Origin: Lichenibacterium dinghuense
GTDB lineage: Bacteria; Pseudomonadota; Alphaproteobacteria; Rhizobiales; Beijerinckiaceae
Assembly (NCBI RefSeq): GCF_021730615.1
Contig: NZ_JAJLMN010000001.1
Span: 1 to 64,000, forward strand
Length of the DNA: 64,000 nucleotides
Reading direction: 5' to 3'
The translations under genes were made by a program, and so were the position numbers. Shown here one piece after another: positions 35,461 through 44,922 of the stretch; position 1 is the first letter of the stretch; each line of letters begins with the position of its first letter. The notes under the pieces were generated by a model. It was not told the DNA's origin, did not search any database, and saw only the letters and a list, made by a program, of their open reading frames with translations.

Positions 35461-36396
35461 ATGCGAATCCTGAGATCGGCCCTGCTGGCCTCCCTGCTCC
35501 TGCTGCCACCGACCCTGGCCGACGCGGCCGACCGCGTGGTGCGGATCGGCTACCAGAAATACGGCAACCTGCTCCTCTTGAAGCAGCACGGCACCCTCGA
35601 CGCGCACCTGAAGTCGCTTGGACTGACGGCGGAATGGAGCGAGTTCCCCTCCGGGCCGCCGATCCTGGAGGCGATGCGGGCCGGCGCCATCGACTTCGGC
35701 CAGACCGGCGACGCCCCGCCGATCTTCGCGCAGGCCGGCCGCACCGATCTCGTCTACGTCGCGGCCGAGCCGGCGGCCCCGCAGGGCGAGGCGATCCTCG
35801 TGCCCAAGGACAGCGCGATCCGCTCGCTGGCCGACCTCAAGGGCAAGCGCGTCGCGCTGAACAAGGGCTCGAACGTCCACTATTTTCTGGTGAAGGCGCT
35901 GGAGAAGGCCGGCGTGCCCTACGGCGACATCACGCCGGTGTTCCTCGCACCCGCCGACGCCCGCGCGGCCTTCGAGAGCGGCGCCGTCGACGCCTGGGCG
36001 ATCTGGGACCCCTATCTCGCCTCCGCCCAGGCGGCCACGGGCGCCCGGACGCTGTCGACCGCGGAGGGGCTCGCCGGCAATCTCCAGTTCTACCTCGCCA
36101 GCCGCTCCTTCGCGGACGCCAACCCGAAGGCCGTCTCGGCCCTGATCGACGCCGTGCGGGAGGTCGACGACTGGGAGGCGGACCACCCGGCGGAGGCCGC
36201 GGCCGAGCTCGCCGACGCGATCAAGCTTCCGGCGCCTGTCGTCGCCACCGCGCTCGGGCGGCAGGCCCACGGCGTCGCCCCCTTGTCGCCCGCTGTGACG
36301 GCCGGCCAGCAGGCGGTGGCCGACACCTTCCTGGCGCTCCATCTCATCCCGAAGAAGCTCGACGTGGCCGACGTCGTGTGGAAGCCGGGCAGCTGA
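35461..36396 (+). CDS. ssuA: Aliphatic sulfonate-binding periplasmic protein
   Basis: The 311-residue protein begins with a signal peptide of about 22 residues (cleavage near ADAAD). It then shows the SsuA-family fold: RIGYQKYGNLLLLKQHGTLD, EFPSGPPILEAMRAGAIDFG, TGDAPPIFAQA and AVDAWAIWDPYLA. It captures alkanesulfonates for SsuBC. The gene is divergent from ssuCB and followed by the monooxygenase ssuD after a palindromic repeat. Confidence 0.9.
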   Translation: MRILRSALLASLLLLPPTLADAADRVVRIGYQKYGNLLLLKQHGTLDAHLKSLGLTAEWSEFPSGPPILEAMRAGAIDFGQTGDAPPIFAQAGRTDLVYVAAEPAAPQGEAILVPKDSAIRSLADLKGKRVALNKGSNVHYFLVKALEKAGVPYGDITPVFLAPADARAAFESGAVDAWAIWDPYLASAQAATGARTLSTAEGLAGNLQFYLASRSFADANPKAVSALIDAVREVDDWEADHPAEAAAELADAIKLPAPVVATALGRQAHGVAPLSPAVTAGQQAVADTFLALHLIPKKLDVADVVWKPGS

Positions 36397-36408
36397 GCGG
36401 CGCCGTCG

Positions 36409-36466
36409 AACCCGATCCGGGGCTCCACCCCGGCCCCGCGAAGGGGCTCGCCCCTTCGATCCCAGC
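36409..36466. repeat. Palindromic intergenic repeat, copy 1
   Basis: Two hairpins in tandem: CCGGGGC-type arms around CTCCA, then CGAAGGGGC paired with GCCCCTTCG around TC. The same design is seen at 48612..48675. The spacing and loop motif resemble REP-like repeats common in Methylobacterium relatives. It lies between ssuA and ssuD and may act as a transcript end or processing site. Confidence 0.5.
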
Positions 36467-36482
36467 CTGAACCGAGATCCTG

Positions 36483-37694
36483 ATGACCGCCTTCCCCGCC
36501 CTCGACCTGCCCGCGCCCGCCGCCGAAACAGACGTGCTGTGGTTCCTTCCCACCCACGGCGACGGCCGCTACCTCGCGACGGAGGTCGGCGGCCGCCACG
36601 TCACCCACCGCTACCTCAGCCAAGTGGCGCGTGCCGCCGACGAGCTCGGCTATTTCGGCGTCCTGCTGCCCACCGGGCAGTCCTGCGAGGATTCCTGGGT
36701 CGTCGCATCGTCGCTGGCGCCCCTGACCGAGCGCCTGCGCTTCCTCGTGGCGGTCAGGCCGGGCCTTCAGGAGCCCGCGGTCGCGGCCCGCATGACGGCC
36801 ACGCTCGACCGCGTCTCGAACGGGCGCCTGCTCATCAACGTCGTCACCGGCGGCGATCCCGTCGAGGCGCGCGGCGACGGCATCTTCCTGCCCCACGACG
36901 CCCGCTACGCCGTGACGGACGAGTTCCTCACCATCTACCGCCGCCTGCTGAGCATGGAGACGGTGAGCTTCGAGGGCGAGCACCTGCGGATCGAGAACGG
37001 TCGCCTGCTGTTCCAGCCCGTGCAGACGCCCCACCCGCCGCTCTACTTCGGCGGCTCGTCCGAGGCCGGCATGCGGGTCGCGGGCGAGCACGTCGACACC
37101 TACCTGACCTGGGGCGAGCCGCCCGCCGACGTGGCGAAGAAGATCGCCGACGCCAAGCGCGCCGCGGACGCGCGGGGACGGTCATTCTCCTACGGCATCC
37201 GCCTCCACGTCATCGTGCGGGAAACCTCGCGCGAGGCCTGGGCGGCCGCCGAGGACCTGATCCGCTACGTCGACGACGCCGCGGTGGCCAAGGCGCAGAA
37301 GATCTTCGCGCGCTACGATTCGGTGGGCCAGCGCCGCATGGCGGAGCTGCACGGCGGTCGGCGCGACAAGCTCGAGATCTACCCGAACCTGTGGGCCGGC
37401 GTGGGCCTCGTGCGGGGCGGCGCCGGCACGGCGCTGGTCGGGAGCCCTGACGAGGTCGCGGCCCTGATGCGCCAGTACATGGACCTCGGCATCGACCGCT
37501 TCATCCTGTCGGGCTACCCGCACCTGGAGGAATGCTACCGTTTCGCCGAGCTGGTCTTCCCGAAGCTGCCGCTGCGCGCCACCACGGGGATCGACCGCGG
37601 TGCGGCCCGCAACGCCGGCCCCTTCGGCGAGACGGTGGCGAACAGCTTCACCGCGGCCGAGCTGCGCGCGCCCTCCAAGGTGGCGGCCGGCTGA
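36483..37694 (+). CDS. ssuD: FMNH2-dependent alkanesulfonate monooxygenase
   Basis: SsuD splits the carbon-sulfur bond of C1-type and longer alkanesulfonates to sulfite and an aldehyde, using reduced FMN from a partner reductase. The 403-residue product shows the bacterial luciferase-like barrel with [44 protein letters not shown] and [18 protein letters not shown]. It is a little longer than the 380-residue norm at the C-terminus. No flavin reductase gene ssuE is nearby, so FMNH2 must come from elsewhere. It acts in sulfur starvation with the adjacent transporter. Confidence 0.9.
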   Translation: MTAFPALDLPAPAAETDVLWFLPTHGDGRYLATEVGGRHVTHRYLSQVARAADELGYFGVLLPTGQSCEDSWVVASSLAPLTERLRFLVAVRPGLQEPAVAARMTATLDRVSNGRLLINVVTGGDPVEARGDGIFLPHDARYAVTDEFLTIYRRLLSMETVSFEGEHLRIENGRLLFQPVQTPHPPLYFGGSSEAGMRVAGEHVDTYLTWGEPPADVAKKIADAKRAADARGRSFSYGIRLHVIVRETSREAWAAAEDLIRYVDDAAVAKAQKIFARYDSVGQRRMAELHGGRRDKLEIYPNLWAGVGLVRGGAGTALVGSPDEVAALMRQYMDLGIDRFILSGYPHLEECYRFAELVFPKLPLRATTGIDRGAARNAGPFGETVANSFTAAELRAPSKVAAG

Positions 37695-37758
37695 GGCTCC
37701 GGCCTCGCCCGCGCCGCCCTTCGCGCTATCTCGGCGAGACAGAGCGGGGAGGCGGGGC

Positions 37759-38253
37759 GTGGCGGGACTGTATTTCGACGAGCTCGCTGTCGGGCAGCGC
37801 TTCAACCACGCGATCCGCCGCACCGTCACCGAGGCCGACAACGTGTGGTTCAGCGCGCTGACCCACAACCCGGCCGCGCTCCACCTCGACGAGGAATACT
37901 GCCGGACCGAGACCGAGTTCGGCCGGCGCATCGTCAACAGCGCCTTCACGCTCGGCCTCATGGTCGGCATCTCGGTCGGCGACACGACGCTCGGCACCGC
38001 GGTGGCCAACCTCGGGTGGGACGAGGTGCGCTTCCCCCTGCCCGTGTTCCACGGCGACACGCTCCGCGTCGAGACCGAGGTCGTGGAGCTGCGCCTCTCC
38101 AGGTCGCGGCCCAACGCCGGCATCGTCACCTTCCTCCACCGGGCCTACAACCAGCGCGACGAGCTCGTCGCGCATTGCCGCCGCTCCGGGCTCCAGCTCC
38201 GCAGGCCGGGCACGGCGGAGGGTCATGCGGCCGAGGCCCGCCGAGGCCCGTAG
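37759..38253 (+). CDS. MaoC-like hotdog dehydratase family protein
   Basis: The product of 164 residues from a GTG at 37759 matches the MaoC/hotdog fold: YFDELAVGQRFNHAIRRTVTEADNVWFSALTHNPAALHLDEEY and FGRRIVNSAFTLGL. The aspartate and histidine of the N-x-x-x-x-H-x-D hydratase motif are present in NPAALHLD. The family hydrates or dehydrates short acyl-CoA compounds. The substrate is unknown. Relatives act in mesaconyl-CoA hydration, a thought that fits the acyl-CoA carboxylase nearby but is unproven. Its last 31 bases overlap the opposite-strand clcA-like gene. Confidence 0.75.
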   Translation: MAGLYFDELAVGQRFNHAIRRTVTEADNVWFSALTHNPAALHLDEEYCRTETEFGRRIVNSAFTLGLMVGISVGDTTLGTAVANLGWDEVRFPLPVFHGDTLRVETEVVELRLSRSRPNAGIVTFLHRAYNQRDELVAHCRRSGLQLRRPGTAEGHAAEARRGP

Positions 38254-40022
38254 GGCCGGCTCCTGTCCCGCTCGCCCTTCACCACGCCGGCCCTGACCTG
38301 CAGGAGGTCGTGGCGGGTGACGATGCCGACGAGGCGGCCGGAGCCGGGGTCGGTCACCGCGAGACGGGCGCTTCCGGCCGACAGCATGGCGTCGATGGCG
38401 TGGGACGCGACGTCGTCGGGATGCAGCACGGCCAGGGACGCGTCCGACAGCACGCCGCCCAGCGTCGCGCCCTCGTCCACGCCCTCGCTCGACCAGCGCA
38501 GCGCGTCGGCGCGCGTCGCCATGCCGACGGGCCGGCCCGCCGCGTCGAGCACCGGATAGGCGCGGAAGCGGCCCGCGCCGACGGTCTCCAGGGCGCGGGC
38601 GACGGGCATGTCGGCCGGCAGGGAATCGACGCGGCGCTCCATGATGTCGGCGACGCGCGTCAGCTCGTAGGGGTCGACGCCGTATTCGCGGGTGATGTGT
38701 TGGCCGCGCCGGGCGATCTTCTCCGTCAGCATGGAGCGGCGCAGCAGCAGCACCGTCACGGCATAGCCCGCCGCCGTGGCGGCCAGCAGCGCCGGCAGGG
38801 CTTTAAAGTCGCCGGTCAGCTCCACGGCGAAGAGCGCGCCGGTGAGCGGCGCCCGCATGGTGCCGCCCAGCATCGCCGCCATGCCGACCATCGCCCAGAA
38901 GCCCGGCTCGCCCGGCAGGAGGAGGCCGATCAGCCAGCCCACGGCGCCGCCGAGGATGAGCAGCGGCGCGAGCACGCCGCCCGAGGTGCCGGACGACAGC
39001 GCGACGAGCCAGATCGCCGCCTTGACGGCGAGGATGAGCGCCACCGCGCCGACCAGCATGTGCCCGCCGAGGAGGTCGCCGATCACGTCGTAGCCGACGC
39101 CGAGCGCGCGCGGCTCGATGAGGCCGCCGATGCCGACCGCGATCCCGCCGATCGCCGGCCACCACATCCAGTGGATCGGCAGGCGCTCGAACAGGTCCTC
39201 GCAGGCGTAGAGCAGCTTCGTCAGCAGCGTGGCGACGAGGCCGGCCGCGAGGCCGATCAGCGCCGCGGCGCCGATGCCCCAGGCGCCCTGCGCGGGGTCG
39301 GCCGCGAAGGGAAAGAGCGGCCCAGCCCCGAACAGCAGCGGGCGCCAGCAGATCGCCGCCATGGCGGCCGCCACCACGGGAACGAAGGAGCGCGGCCGCC
39401 ACTCGAACAGCAGGAGCTCGACCGCGAGCAGCACGGCCGCGACCGGCGTGCCGAAGATGCCCGTCATGCCGGCGGCGGCGCCCGCGACGAGCAGCGTCTT
39501 GCGCTCGGCGGCGCTGAGGTCGAAGAACTGCGCGAAGAGCGAGCCGATGGCGCCGCCCGTCATGATGATCGGCCCTTCCGCGCCGAACGGTCCGCCGGTG
39601 CCGATCGACACCGCCGAGGAGATCGGCTTCAGCACCGCCACCTTCGGCGACATGCGGCTGCCGCCGATCAGGATCGCCTCGATCGCCTCGGGGATGCCGT
39701 GGCCGCGGATCTTCTCCGAGCCGAAGCGCGCCATCAGGCCGACGACGAGCCCGCCGATCACCGGGGCCGCGACCGTCCAGGCGCCGCGGTGGATCGCGCC
39801 CATCGGGCGCACGACCGTGTCGAGCGCGCCGAACCACACCACGTTGGTGATGAGCACGATGAGCTTCACCAGCACCCAGGCCGCGAAGGCGCCGCCGGAG
39901 CCGATCAGCAGCGCCATGGCGGCGAGCATGAGCAGCCTCGGGTCCGCCTTGAAGTCCGCCAGCCGCCGCTCGTCCACCCGCGCCGGCGCGGCCTTCGCCT
40001 CCGCTCCGTCCGATCCCGCCAT
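38223..40022 (-). CDS. ClC-family chloride channel/transporter with CBS domains
   Basis: The 599-residue protein has a ClC transmembrane core of about eleven helices with GHGIPEAIEAIL, GTGGPFGAEGPIIMTGG and SSGTSGGVLAPLLILGG, followed by a cytoplasmic pair of CBS domains (about 450-585). The gating glutamate in the GAEGP motif is present, as in proton-coupled exchangers and channels alike. CBS pairs sense adenine nucleotides. It is divergent from a MarR-family gene, which may control it. Its stop overlaps the convergent MaoC gene. Confidence 0.85.
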   Translation of the reverse strand: MAGSDGAEAKAAPARVDERRLADFKADPRLLMLAAMALLIGSGGAFAAWVLVKLIVLITNVVWFGALDTVVRPMGAIHRGAWTVAAPVIGGLVVGLMARFGSEKIRGHGIPEAIEAILIGGSRMSPKVAVLKPISSAVSIGTGGPFGAEGPIIMTGGAIGSLFAQFFDLSAAERKTLLVAGAAAGMTGIFGTPVAAVLLAVELLLFEWRPRSFVPVVAAAMAAICWRPLLFGAGPLFPFAADPAQGAWGIGAAALIGLAAGLVATLLTKLLYACEDLFERLPIHWMWWPAIGGIAVGIGGLIEPRALGVGYDVIGDLLGGHMLVGAVALILAVKAAIWLVALSSGTSGGVLAPLLILGGAVGWLIGLLLPGEPGFWAMVGMAAMLGGTMRAPLTGALFAVELTGDFKALPALLAATAAGYAVTVLLLRRSMLTEKIARRGQHITREYGVDPYELTRVADIMERRVDSLPADMPVARALETVGAGRFRAYPVLDAAGRPVGMATRADALRWSSEGVDEGATLGGVLSDASLAVLHPDDVASHAIDAMLSAGSARLAVTDPGSGRLVGIVTRHDLLQVRAGVVKGERDRSRPYGPRRASAA

Positions 40023-40057
40023 GTCCAGCCCTCGCCCCGTGATACCCCGCTATATGT

Positions 40058-40086
40058 GTCGTGATACGATATATTCTAGTCACGAC
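40058..40086. promoter_or_regulatory. Candidate MarR-type operator between ClC and MarR genes
   Basis: A perfect 7-base inverted repeat GTCGTGA (40058..40064) and TCACGAC (40080..40086), with 15 bases between, covers an AT-rich patch containing ATATAT and ATATATTC. It lies 12 bases before the marR start and 36 before the ClC start, where an autoregulatory MarR site is expected. Confidence 0.45.
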
Positions 40087-40097
40087 GGGGAGCGGGC

Positions 40098-40526
40098 ATG
40101 ATGGCGAATGGAGAGCGGTCGATCGGTCCCGACCAGTACCGGGCGCTCGCGCGCTTCCGGCACGAGCTGAGGCGCTTCCTGTCCTTCAGCGAGGCCGCCG
40201 CCGCGGCGGCGGGCCTGCCGGTCCAGCAGCACCAGGCATTGCTGGCCATCGCGGGGCACGAGGGCGCGGGGCGCCCGAGCGTCGGCACGCTGGCCGAGCG
40301 CCTCGTCGTGGCGCCCCACACCGCGGCCGAGCTCGCCTCGCGCATGGCCGAGGCGGGGCTGATCGTGAAGGCGCATCCCGCGGCCGACCGCCGCCGCACG
40401 GAGCTGGCCCTGACCGCGAAGGCCGAGGCGCTGCTGGCCGGGTTGACCGAGGTGCACCTGCGCGAGCTGGAGCAGCTGGAACCGGCGCTGGCGCGGGCGC
40501 TCGGGCGGGCGGACCCGCCGAGGTAG
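40098..40526 (+). CDS. MarR-family transcriptional regulator
   Basis: A 142-residue winged-helix protein, with a dimerising N-terminal helix RALARFRHELRRFLSF, recognition region VGTLAERLVVAPHTAAELASRM and the wing KAHPAADRRRTELALTAKAEAL. MarR proteins are usually local repressors released by small phenolic or oxidant signals. The divergent ClC gene and the palindrome between them are the natural target. Two ATG codons in a row start it. Confidence 0.83.
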   Translation: MMANGERSIGPDQYRALARFRHELRRFLSFSEAAAAAAGLPVQQHQALLAIAGHEGAGRPSVGTLAERLVVAPHTAAELASRMAEAGLIVKAHPAADRRRTELALTAKAEALLAGLTEVHLRELEQLEPALARALGRADPPR

Positions 40527-40540
40527 CGGGAGCGCGGCGA

Positions 40541-41317
40541 TCAGGCGCCGGGGAAGGGCGTGCCCGTCATGCGCCCGCAGGCGGCGAGCAGCCCGTCCTG
40601 CAGGGCGACGTCGCGGGCCGCGCCGCTGGCCGGCTTCGGCCTGCGGTGGAAGAAGTAGCCGCCGGTGCCGGTCGCGGCGGGGTCGTCGCTCACGGCGAGC
40701 CACACCTGCGTGCGGTGCGCGGCGTCGAGGTCGCCGGTCGCGCGGGGGCCGCCCATCTTGGTCGCGACCCAGCCGGGCTCCAGCGCGTTCGACAGCGTGC
40801 CGGGCCACAGCCGCGCCGCCGCGAAGGCGATCTGCGCGTCGTGGAGCTTGGTGTCCGAATAGGCCTGCGTCCCGTTCCAGCTTCGGCGCCGCCAATCGAG
40901 GTCGTCGAGGTCGGCCCGGCCGCGGCGATGCAGCTCGGACGACACGTAGACCAGCCGCTTCGGCGGGGTCATCAGGGCGGTGAGCAGGTACGGCGCCAGC
41001 GTGTTGACCTGAAAGACGTGGCTGAAGCCGTCGCCGGTCGCGAGCCGGTGCTTCTCGCGGTAGCCCACGGCGGCGTTGTGGATCACGGCGTCGAAGCGGC
41101 CGAGCGCGTTCGCCTCATCGGCCATGCGCCGCACCTGCGCGAGGCTCGCGAAATCGGCCACGAGCGCGCGCTCGGCGCCCGGCACGGCCGCCAGGGCGTC
41201 GGCCGCGCGGGCCGGGCTCCGCCCGTGCAGCACGACGGCGTGCCCGTCCTCGACGAGAAGCCGCGCCGCCGCGAGCCCGAGCCCGTCCGACGATCCCGTC
41301 ACCAACACCCGCGCCAT
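40541..41317 (-). CDS. Short-chain dehydrogenase/reductase (WW-oxidoreductase-like)
   Basis: An SDR of 258 residues with TGSSDGLG near the start, HGRSP after strand 2 (arginine suggests NADPH), HNAAVGY, and the catalytic YSDTK. The short-segment pattern EPGWVATKMGGPRATGDLD resembles retinol dehydrogenase/WW-oxidoreductase-like SDRs. Substrate is not predictable. It converges with marR, 14 bases from its stop. Confidence 0.75.
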   Translation of the reverse strand: MARVLVTGSSDGLGLAAARLLVEDGHAVVLHGRSPARAADALAAVPGAERALVADFASLAQVRRMADEANALGRFDAVIHNAAVGYREKHRLATGDGFSHVFQVNTLAPYLLTALMTPPKRLVYVSSELHRRGRADLDDLDWRRRSWNGTQAYSDTKLHDAQIAFAAARLWPGTLSNALEPGWVATKMGGPRATGDLDAAHRTQVWLAVSDDPAATGTGGYFFHRRPKPASGAARDVALQDGLLAACGRMTGTPFPGA

Positions 41318-41360
41318 GCCGGCCCCTCCCGCTCGGGAGGGAGACGCGCGAGCCCCGTCC

Positions 41361-42611
41361 TCAGGCGCCGAGGGCGGCGAGCCTGATGATGCGGCACGGC
41401 GTCCCGGCCGGGGCCGGGGGCGCGTTGGGCGGGCGGACGATCAGGCAGTCCGCGTCGGACAGCGCCTTCAGCAACGACGAGTCCTGGCGGCTGCCGGCGG
41501 CCACGCGCGCCACGCCGTCCGGCGAGGGAAGGATGCGGCTGCGCACGTAGTCCTGCCGGCCGTCGTTGGCCCCCATCGGCTCGGCCAGCACGGCCGCCTC
41601 GGTCGGGTCGTCGCCGGCGTGGCGGTCGCCCGCGAGCGCGCGCACCAGCGGCGCGACGAAGAGCATGCCGCAGACGATGGCCGAGACCGGGTTGCCGGGC
41701 AGGCCCAGGACCTGGATGGGGCCGAGGTGCCCGTGCATCAGCGGCTTGCCGGGCCGCATGGCGATGCGCCAGAAGCCGAGTTCCATGCCCTCGGCCACCA
41801 GCGCCCGCTGCACGAGGTCGTGGTCGCCGACCGAGGCGCCGCCGAGCGTGACCAGGAGGTCGGCGCCGCCGTCGCGGGCCCGCGCCAAGGCGCCGGCCAG
41901 TGCCCCCATGTCGTCTGGAGCGATGCCGAGGTCGATCGCCTCGGCGCCGGCCGCCTCGGCCAGCGCCATCACGGCGAAGCTGTTCGAGGCCACGATCTGG
42001 CCGGGGCCGGGCGCGCCGCCGGGCTGCACCAGCTCGTCGCCGGTGGCCAGCACGGCGACGCGCGGCCGGCGGAACACGGGCAGCGCCGCGTGGTTCATCG
42101 CGGCCGCCAGCGCGACGTCGGCGGCGCCGAGCCTTTTCCCAGCCCGCAGCAGAACCTCGCCCTCGCGGAAGTCCTGGCCGGCGCGGCGGATGTGGCGGCC
42201 GAGCGGCTCGGCCCCGAGCACGCGGACTGTTCCGGTCTCGCCGCCCACCGTGCCGCCCTCGGTGTTCTCCTGGAGCACCACCGCGTCGGCGCCGGGCGGC
42301 ACCGGCGCGCCGGTGAAGATGCGCGCCGCCTGCCCCGGCCCGACGTGCCCCGGGAAGGCGCGGCCGGCCGCGCTCTCGCCCAGCACCGCGAGCACCGCCG
42401 GCAGCGTTGCGAGGTCGGCCGCGCGCACCGCGTAGCCGTCCATCGCCGACACGTCGCAGGGCGGCTGCGTCCGCAGCGCGGCCAGGTCCTGCGCCAGCGT
42501 GCGGCCGGCTGCGCCGCGCAGCGGCACCGTCTCAACCGCCTCCGGCCGGCGGGCGGAGCCGAGGATCGCCGCGAGCGCGTCGGCGACGGGGGTGAGCGGG
42601 GCGGAGCCCAT
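41361..42611 (-). CDS. moeA: Molybdopterin molybdenumtransferase
   Basis: MoeA inserts molybdate into adenylated molybdopterin. The 416-residue protein shows DVSAMDGYAVRAADL, IFTGAPVPPGADAVVLQE, VAVLATGDELVQPG, SNSFAVMALAEAAG, TLGGASVGDHD, MRPGKPLMHG and GLPGNPVSAIV, in the family order. The ATG at 42611 shares a base with the stop of moaC, so the two are coupled. It ends the trpG-trpD-trpC-moaC-moeA run. In relatives I recall lexA following here; instead an SDR follows. Confidence 0.95.
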   Translation of the reverse strand: MGSAPLTPVADALAAILGSARRPEAVETVPLRGAAGRTLAQDLAALRTQPPCDVSAMDGYAVRAADLATLPAVLAVLGESAAGRAFPGHVGPGQAARIFTGAPVPPGADAVVLQENTEGGTVGGETGTVRVLGAEPLGRHIRRAGQDFREGEVLLRAGKRLGAADVALAAAMNHAALPVFRRPRVAVLATGDELVQPGGAPGPGQIVASNSFAVMALAEAAGAEAIDLGIAPDDMGALAGALARARDGGADLLVTLGGASVGDHDLVQRALVAEGMELGFWRIAMRPGKPLMHGHLGPIQVLGLPGNPVSAIVCGMLFVAPLVRALAGDRHAGDDPTEAAVLAEPMGANDGRQDYVRSRILPSPDGVARVAAGSRQDSSLLKALSDADCLIVRPPNAPPAPAGTPCRIIRLAALGA

Positions 42612-43090
42612 CAGCGGTCCGCCAGGAAGTCGCCCGACTTGCCGCCGCGCTTTTCGACGAGGCGGATGTCCGTGATGCGGATGCCGCGGTCGACCGCCTT
42701 GACCATGTCGTAGACGGTGAGACAGGCCACCGACACGGCGGTCAGCGCCTCCATCTCGACGCCGGTGCGCCCCGCCACCTTGACGGTGGCCCGCACCGCG
42801 ACGCGCGGCGGCCCGTCCTCGGCGCGGAGGTCGACCTTGACGGAGGAAAACGCCAGCGGGTGGCACAGCGGGATGAGGTCGTGGGTGCGCTTGGCCGCCA
42901 TGATGCCGGCGATGCGCGCGGTGCCGAGCACGTCGCCCTTCTTGGCGTCGCCGGAGCGGATCAGCGCCAGCGTTTCCGGCGCCATCAGCACCGTGCCTTC
43001 CGCGACGCCGACCCGCTCGGTCACGTCCTTGTCGCCGACGTCGACCATGCGGGCCTCGCCCGCGGCGTCGATGTGGGTGAGGCCGCTCAC
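42611..43090 (-). CDS. moaC: Cyclic pyranopterin monophosphate synthase
   Basis: MoaC makes cyclic pyranopterin monophosphate from the MoaA product. The 159-residue protein has [48 protein letters not shown] and [27 protein letters not shown], which are near-invariant. The GTG start at 43090 overlaps the trpC stop by four bases. The family partner moaA is not in the window. Confidence 0.96.
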   Translation of the reverse strand: MSGLTHIDAAGEARMVDVGDKDVTERVGVAEGTVLMAPETLALIRSGDAKKGDVLGTARIAGIMAAKRTHDLIPLCHPLAFSSVKVDLRAEDGPPRVAVRATVKVAGRTGVEMEALTAVSVACLTVYDMVKAVDRGIRITDIRLVEKRGGKSGDFLADR

Positions 43091-43884
43091 GCCGGGTCCG
43101 CCAGGAGCGCGCGGGTGGCCGCCGCGACGTCGTCCTGCCGCATCAGGCTCTCGCCGACCAGCACGGTGCGCATCCCGACGCGGGCGAGGCGCGCGCAGTC
43201 GGCCGCCGTGAAGATGCCGCTCTCGCCCACGGCGACGCGGTCGGCCGGGATGCGCGGCGCCAGCCGCTCGGAGACGGCGAGGTCGGTCGCGAAGGAGCGG
43301 AGGTCGCGGTTGTTGACGCCGATGAGGCGGCACGGCAGCTCCAGCGCGCGGTCGAGCTCCTCGGCGGTGTGGACCTCAACCAGCACGTCCATGCCGAGGT
43401 CGCCGGCCGCGGCGGCGATGTCGCGCGCCGCGGCGTCGTCGAGCGCCGCCATGATCACCAGGATGCAGTCGGCGCCCCAGGCGCGCGCTTCCACGCACTG
43501 GTAGGTGTCGAACATGAAGTCCTTGCGCAGGACCGGCAGCGCGCAGGCGTCGCGGGCCTGCCCGAGGAACTCCGGGGCGCCCTGGAACGAGGGCGCGTCG
43601 GTCAGCACCGACAGGCAGGCGGCGCCGCCCTCGGCGTAGGCGCGGGCGAGGTCGGCGGGCACGAAGTCGGGGCGGATCAGCCCCTTCGACGGGCTGGCCT
43701 TCTTGATCTCGGCGATCAGCGCGAGCCGGCCCGCGGCGTGTTTGGCGCGGATCGCCGCGGCGAAGCCGCGCGGGGCGGGGGCGGCGGCGGCGCGGCGGCG
43801 GAGCTCGGGGAGCGGCGCGCGCTCCTTGGCGTCGGCGATCTCGCGGCGCTTGTAGGCTTCGATGCGGTCGAGGATGTCGGCCAC
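43087..43884 (-). CDS. trpC: Indole-3-glycerol phosphate synthase
   Basis: The TIM-barrel enzyme closes the indole ring in tryptophan synthesis. The 265-residue product carries [15 protein letters not shown] (catalytic lysine), [27 protein letters not shown] and [15 protein letters not shown], plus the late GESGIF. It is monofunctional, not fused to TrpF. It follows trpD by three bases. Confidence 0.96.
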   Translation of the reverse strand: MADILDRIEAYKRREIADAKERAPLPELRRRAAAAPAPRGFAAAIRAKHAAGRLALIAEIKKASPSKGLIRPDFVPADLARAYAEGGAACLSVLTDAPSFQGAPEFLGQARDACALPVLRKDFMFDTYQCVEARAWGADCILVIMAALDDAAARDIAAAAGDLGMDVLVEVHTAEELDRALELPCRLIGVNNRDLRSFATDLAVSERLAPRIPADRVAVGESGIFTAADCARLARVGMRTVLVGESLMRQDDVAAATRALLADPA

Positions 43885-43887
43885 GGG

Positions 43888-44922
43888 TCAGGCGCTCCGA
43901 GCGGCGGGGACGGCGTTCGACGCCGCGACGAGGCGCCGGAGCGTGTCGGCGGCGCGCCCGTCGTCGAGCGCGCGGGCGGCGAGGGCAGCGCCGTCGCGCA
44001 GCGTGTCGGCGCGGCCCGCCACCACGAGGGCGCCGGCGGCGTTCAACACGGCGATGTCGCGGTAGGGCGTGCGGGCGCCGCCGAGAACGGCCGTGAGCGC
44101 GAGGGCGTTGTGGGCGGGGTCGCCGCCGCGCAGGTCGTCCGCCCTGCCCCGCGCGAGGCCGGCGTCCTCGGGCGTCACCTCGAACATGCGAACGGCGCCG
44201 TCCCGCAGCTCGGCCACGCCGGTCGGCCCGGTGATGGTCATCTCGTCGAGCCCGTCCGAGCCGTGCACCACCCAGACGCGCTCGGCGCCGAGGATGCGCA
44301 GCACCTCGGCCAGCGGCTCCAGCCAGGCGCGCGAGAAGACCCCGAGCAGTTGGCGGCGCACGCCGGCGGGGTTCGACAGGGGGCCGAGCAGGTTGAAGAT
44401 CGTGCGGGTGCCGAGCTCGACGCGCGCCGCCGCGACGTGGCGCATGGCGGCGTGGTGGGCGGAAGCCATCATGAAGCCGATGCCGGCCTCGGCCAAGCAG
44501 TGCTCCACGGCGGCGGGCGGGCCGCCGACCTCGACGCCCAGCGCCGACAGCACGTCGGACGCGCCCGAGCGCGACGAGGCGGCGCGGTTGCCGTGCTTGG
44601 CGACCGGCACGCCGCAGGCCGCCACGATGATCGCGGCCAGCGTCGACACGTTGTAGGAGCCCGAACCATCGCCGCCCGTGCCGACGATGTCCACTGCGCC
44701 CTCCGGCGCCCGCACAGGCAGCATGCGCCGCCGCATGGCCGCGACCGCGCCGGTGATCTCGTCCACGGCCTCGCCGCGCACGCGCAGCCCCATGAGGAAG
44801 GCGCCGGCCTGGGCGGGTGTGACCTCGCCGGACAGGAGGTGGTCGAAGGCGGCCTCGGCCTCGGCGCGGGTCAGCGCGGCTCCGGTCGCGACCTTGCCCA
44901 GCAGCGGCTTGAACCCGTCCAT
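43888..44922 (-). CDS. trpD: Anthranilate phosphoribosyltransferase
   Basis: TrpD joins anthranilate and PRPP. The 344-residue protein has the PRPP loop [36 protein letters not shown] and [17 protein letters not shown]. The ATG at 44922 overlaps the trpG stop. Gene order trpG-trpD-trpC is ordinary for the group. Confidence 0.96.
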   Translation of the reverse strand: MDGFKPLLGKVATGAALTRAEAEAAFDHLLSGEVTPAQAGAFLMGLRVRGEAVDEITGAVAAMRRRMLPVRAPEGAVDIVGTGGDGSGSYNVSTLAAIIVAACGVPVAKHGNRAASSRSGASDVLSALGVEVGGPPAAVEHCLAEAGIGFMMASAHHAAMRHVAAARVELGTRTIFNLLGPLSNPAGVRRQLLGVFSRAWLEPLAEVLRILGAERVWVVHGSDGLDEMTITGPTGVAELRDGAVRMFEVTPEDAGLARGRADDLRGGDPAHNALALTAVLGGARTPYRDIAVLNAAGALVVAGRADTLRDGAALAARALDDGRAADTLRRLVAASNAVPAARSA

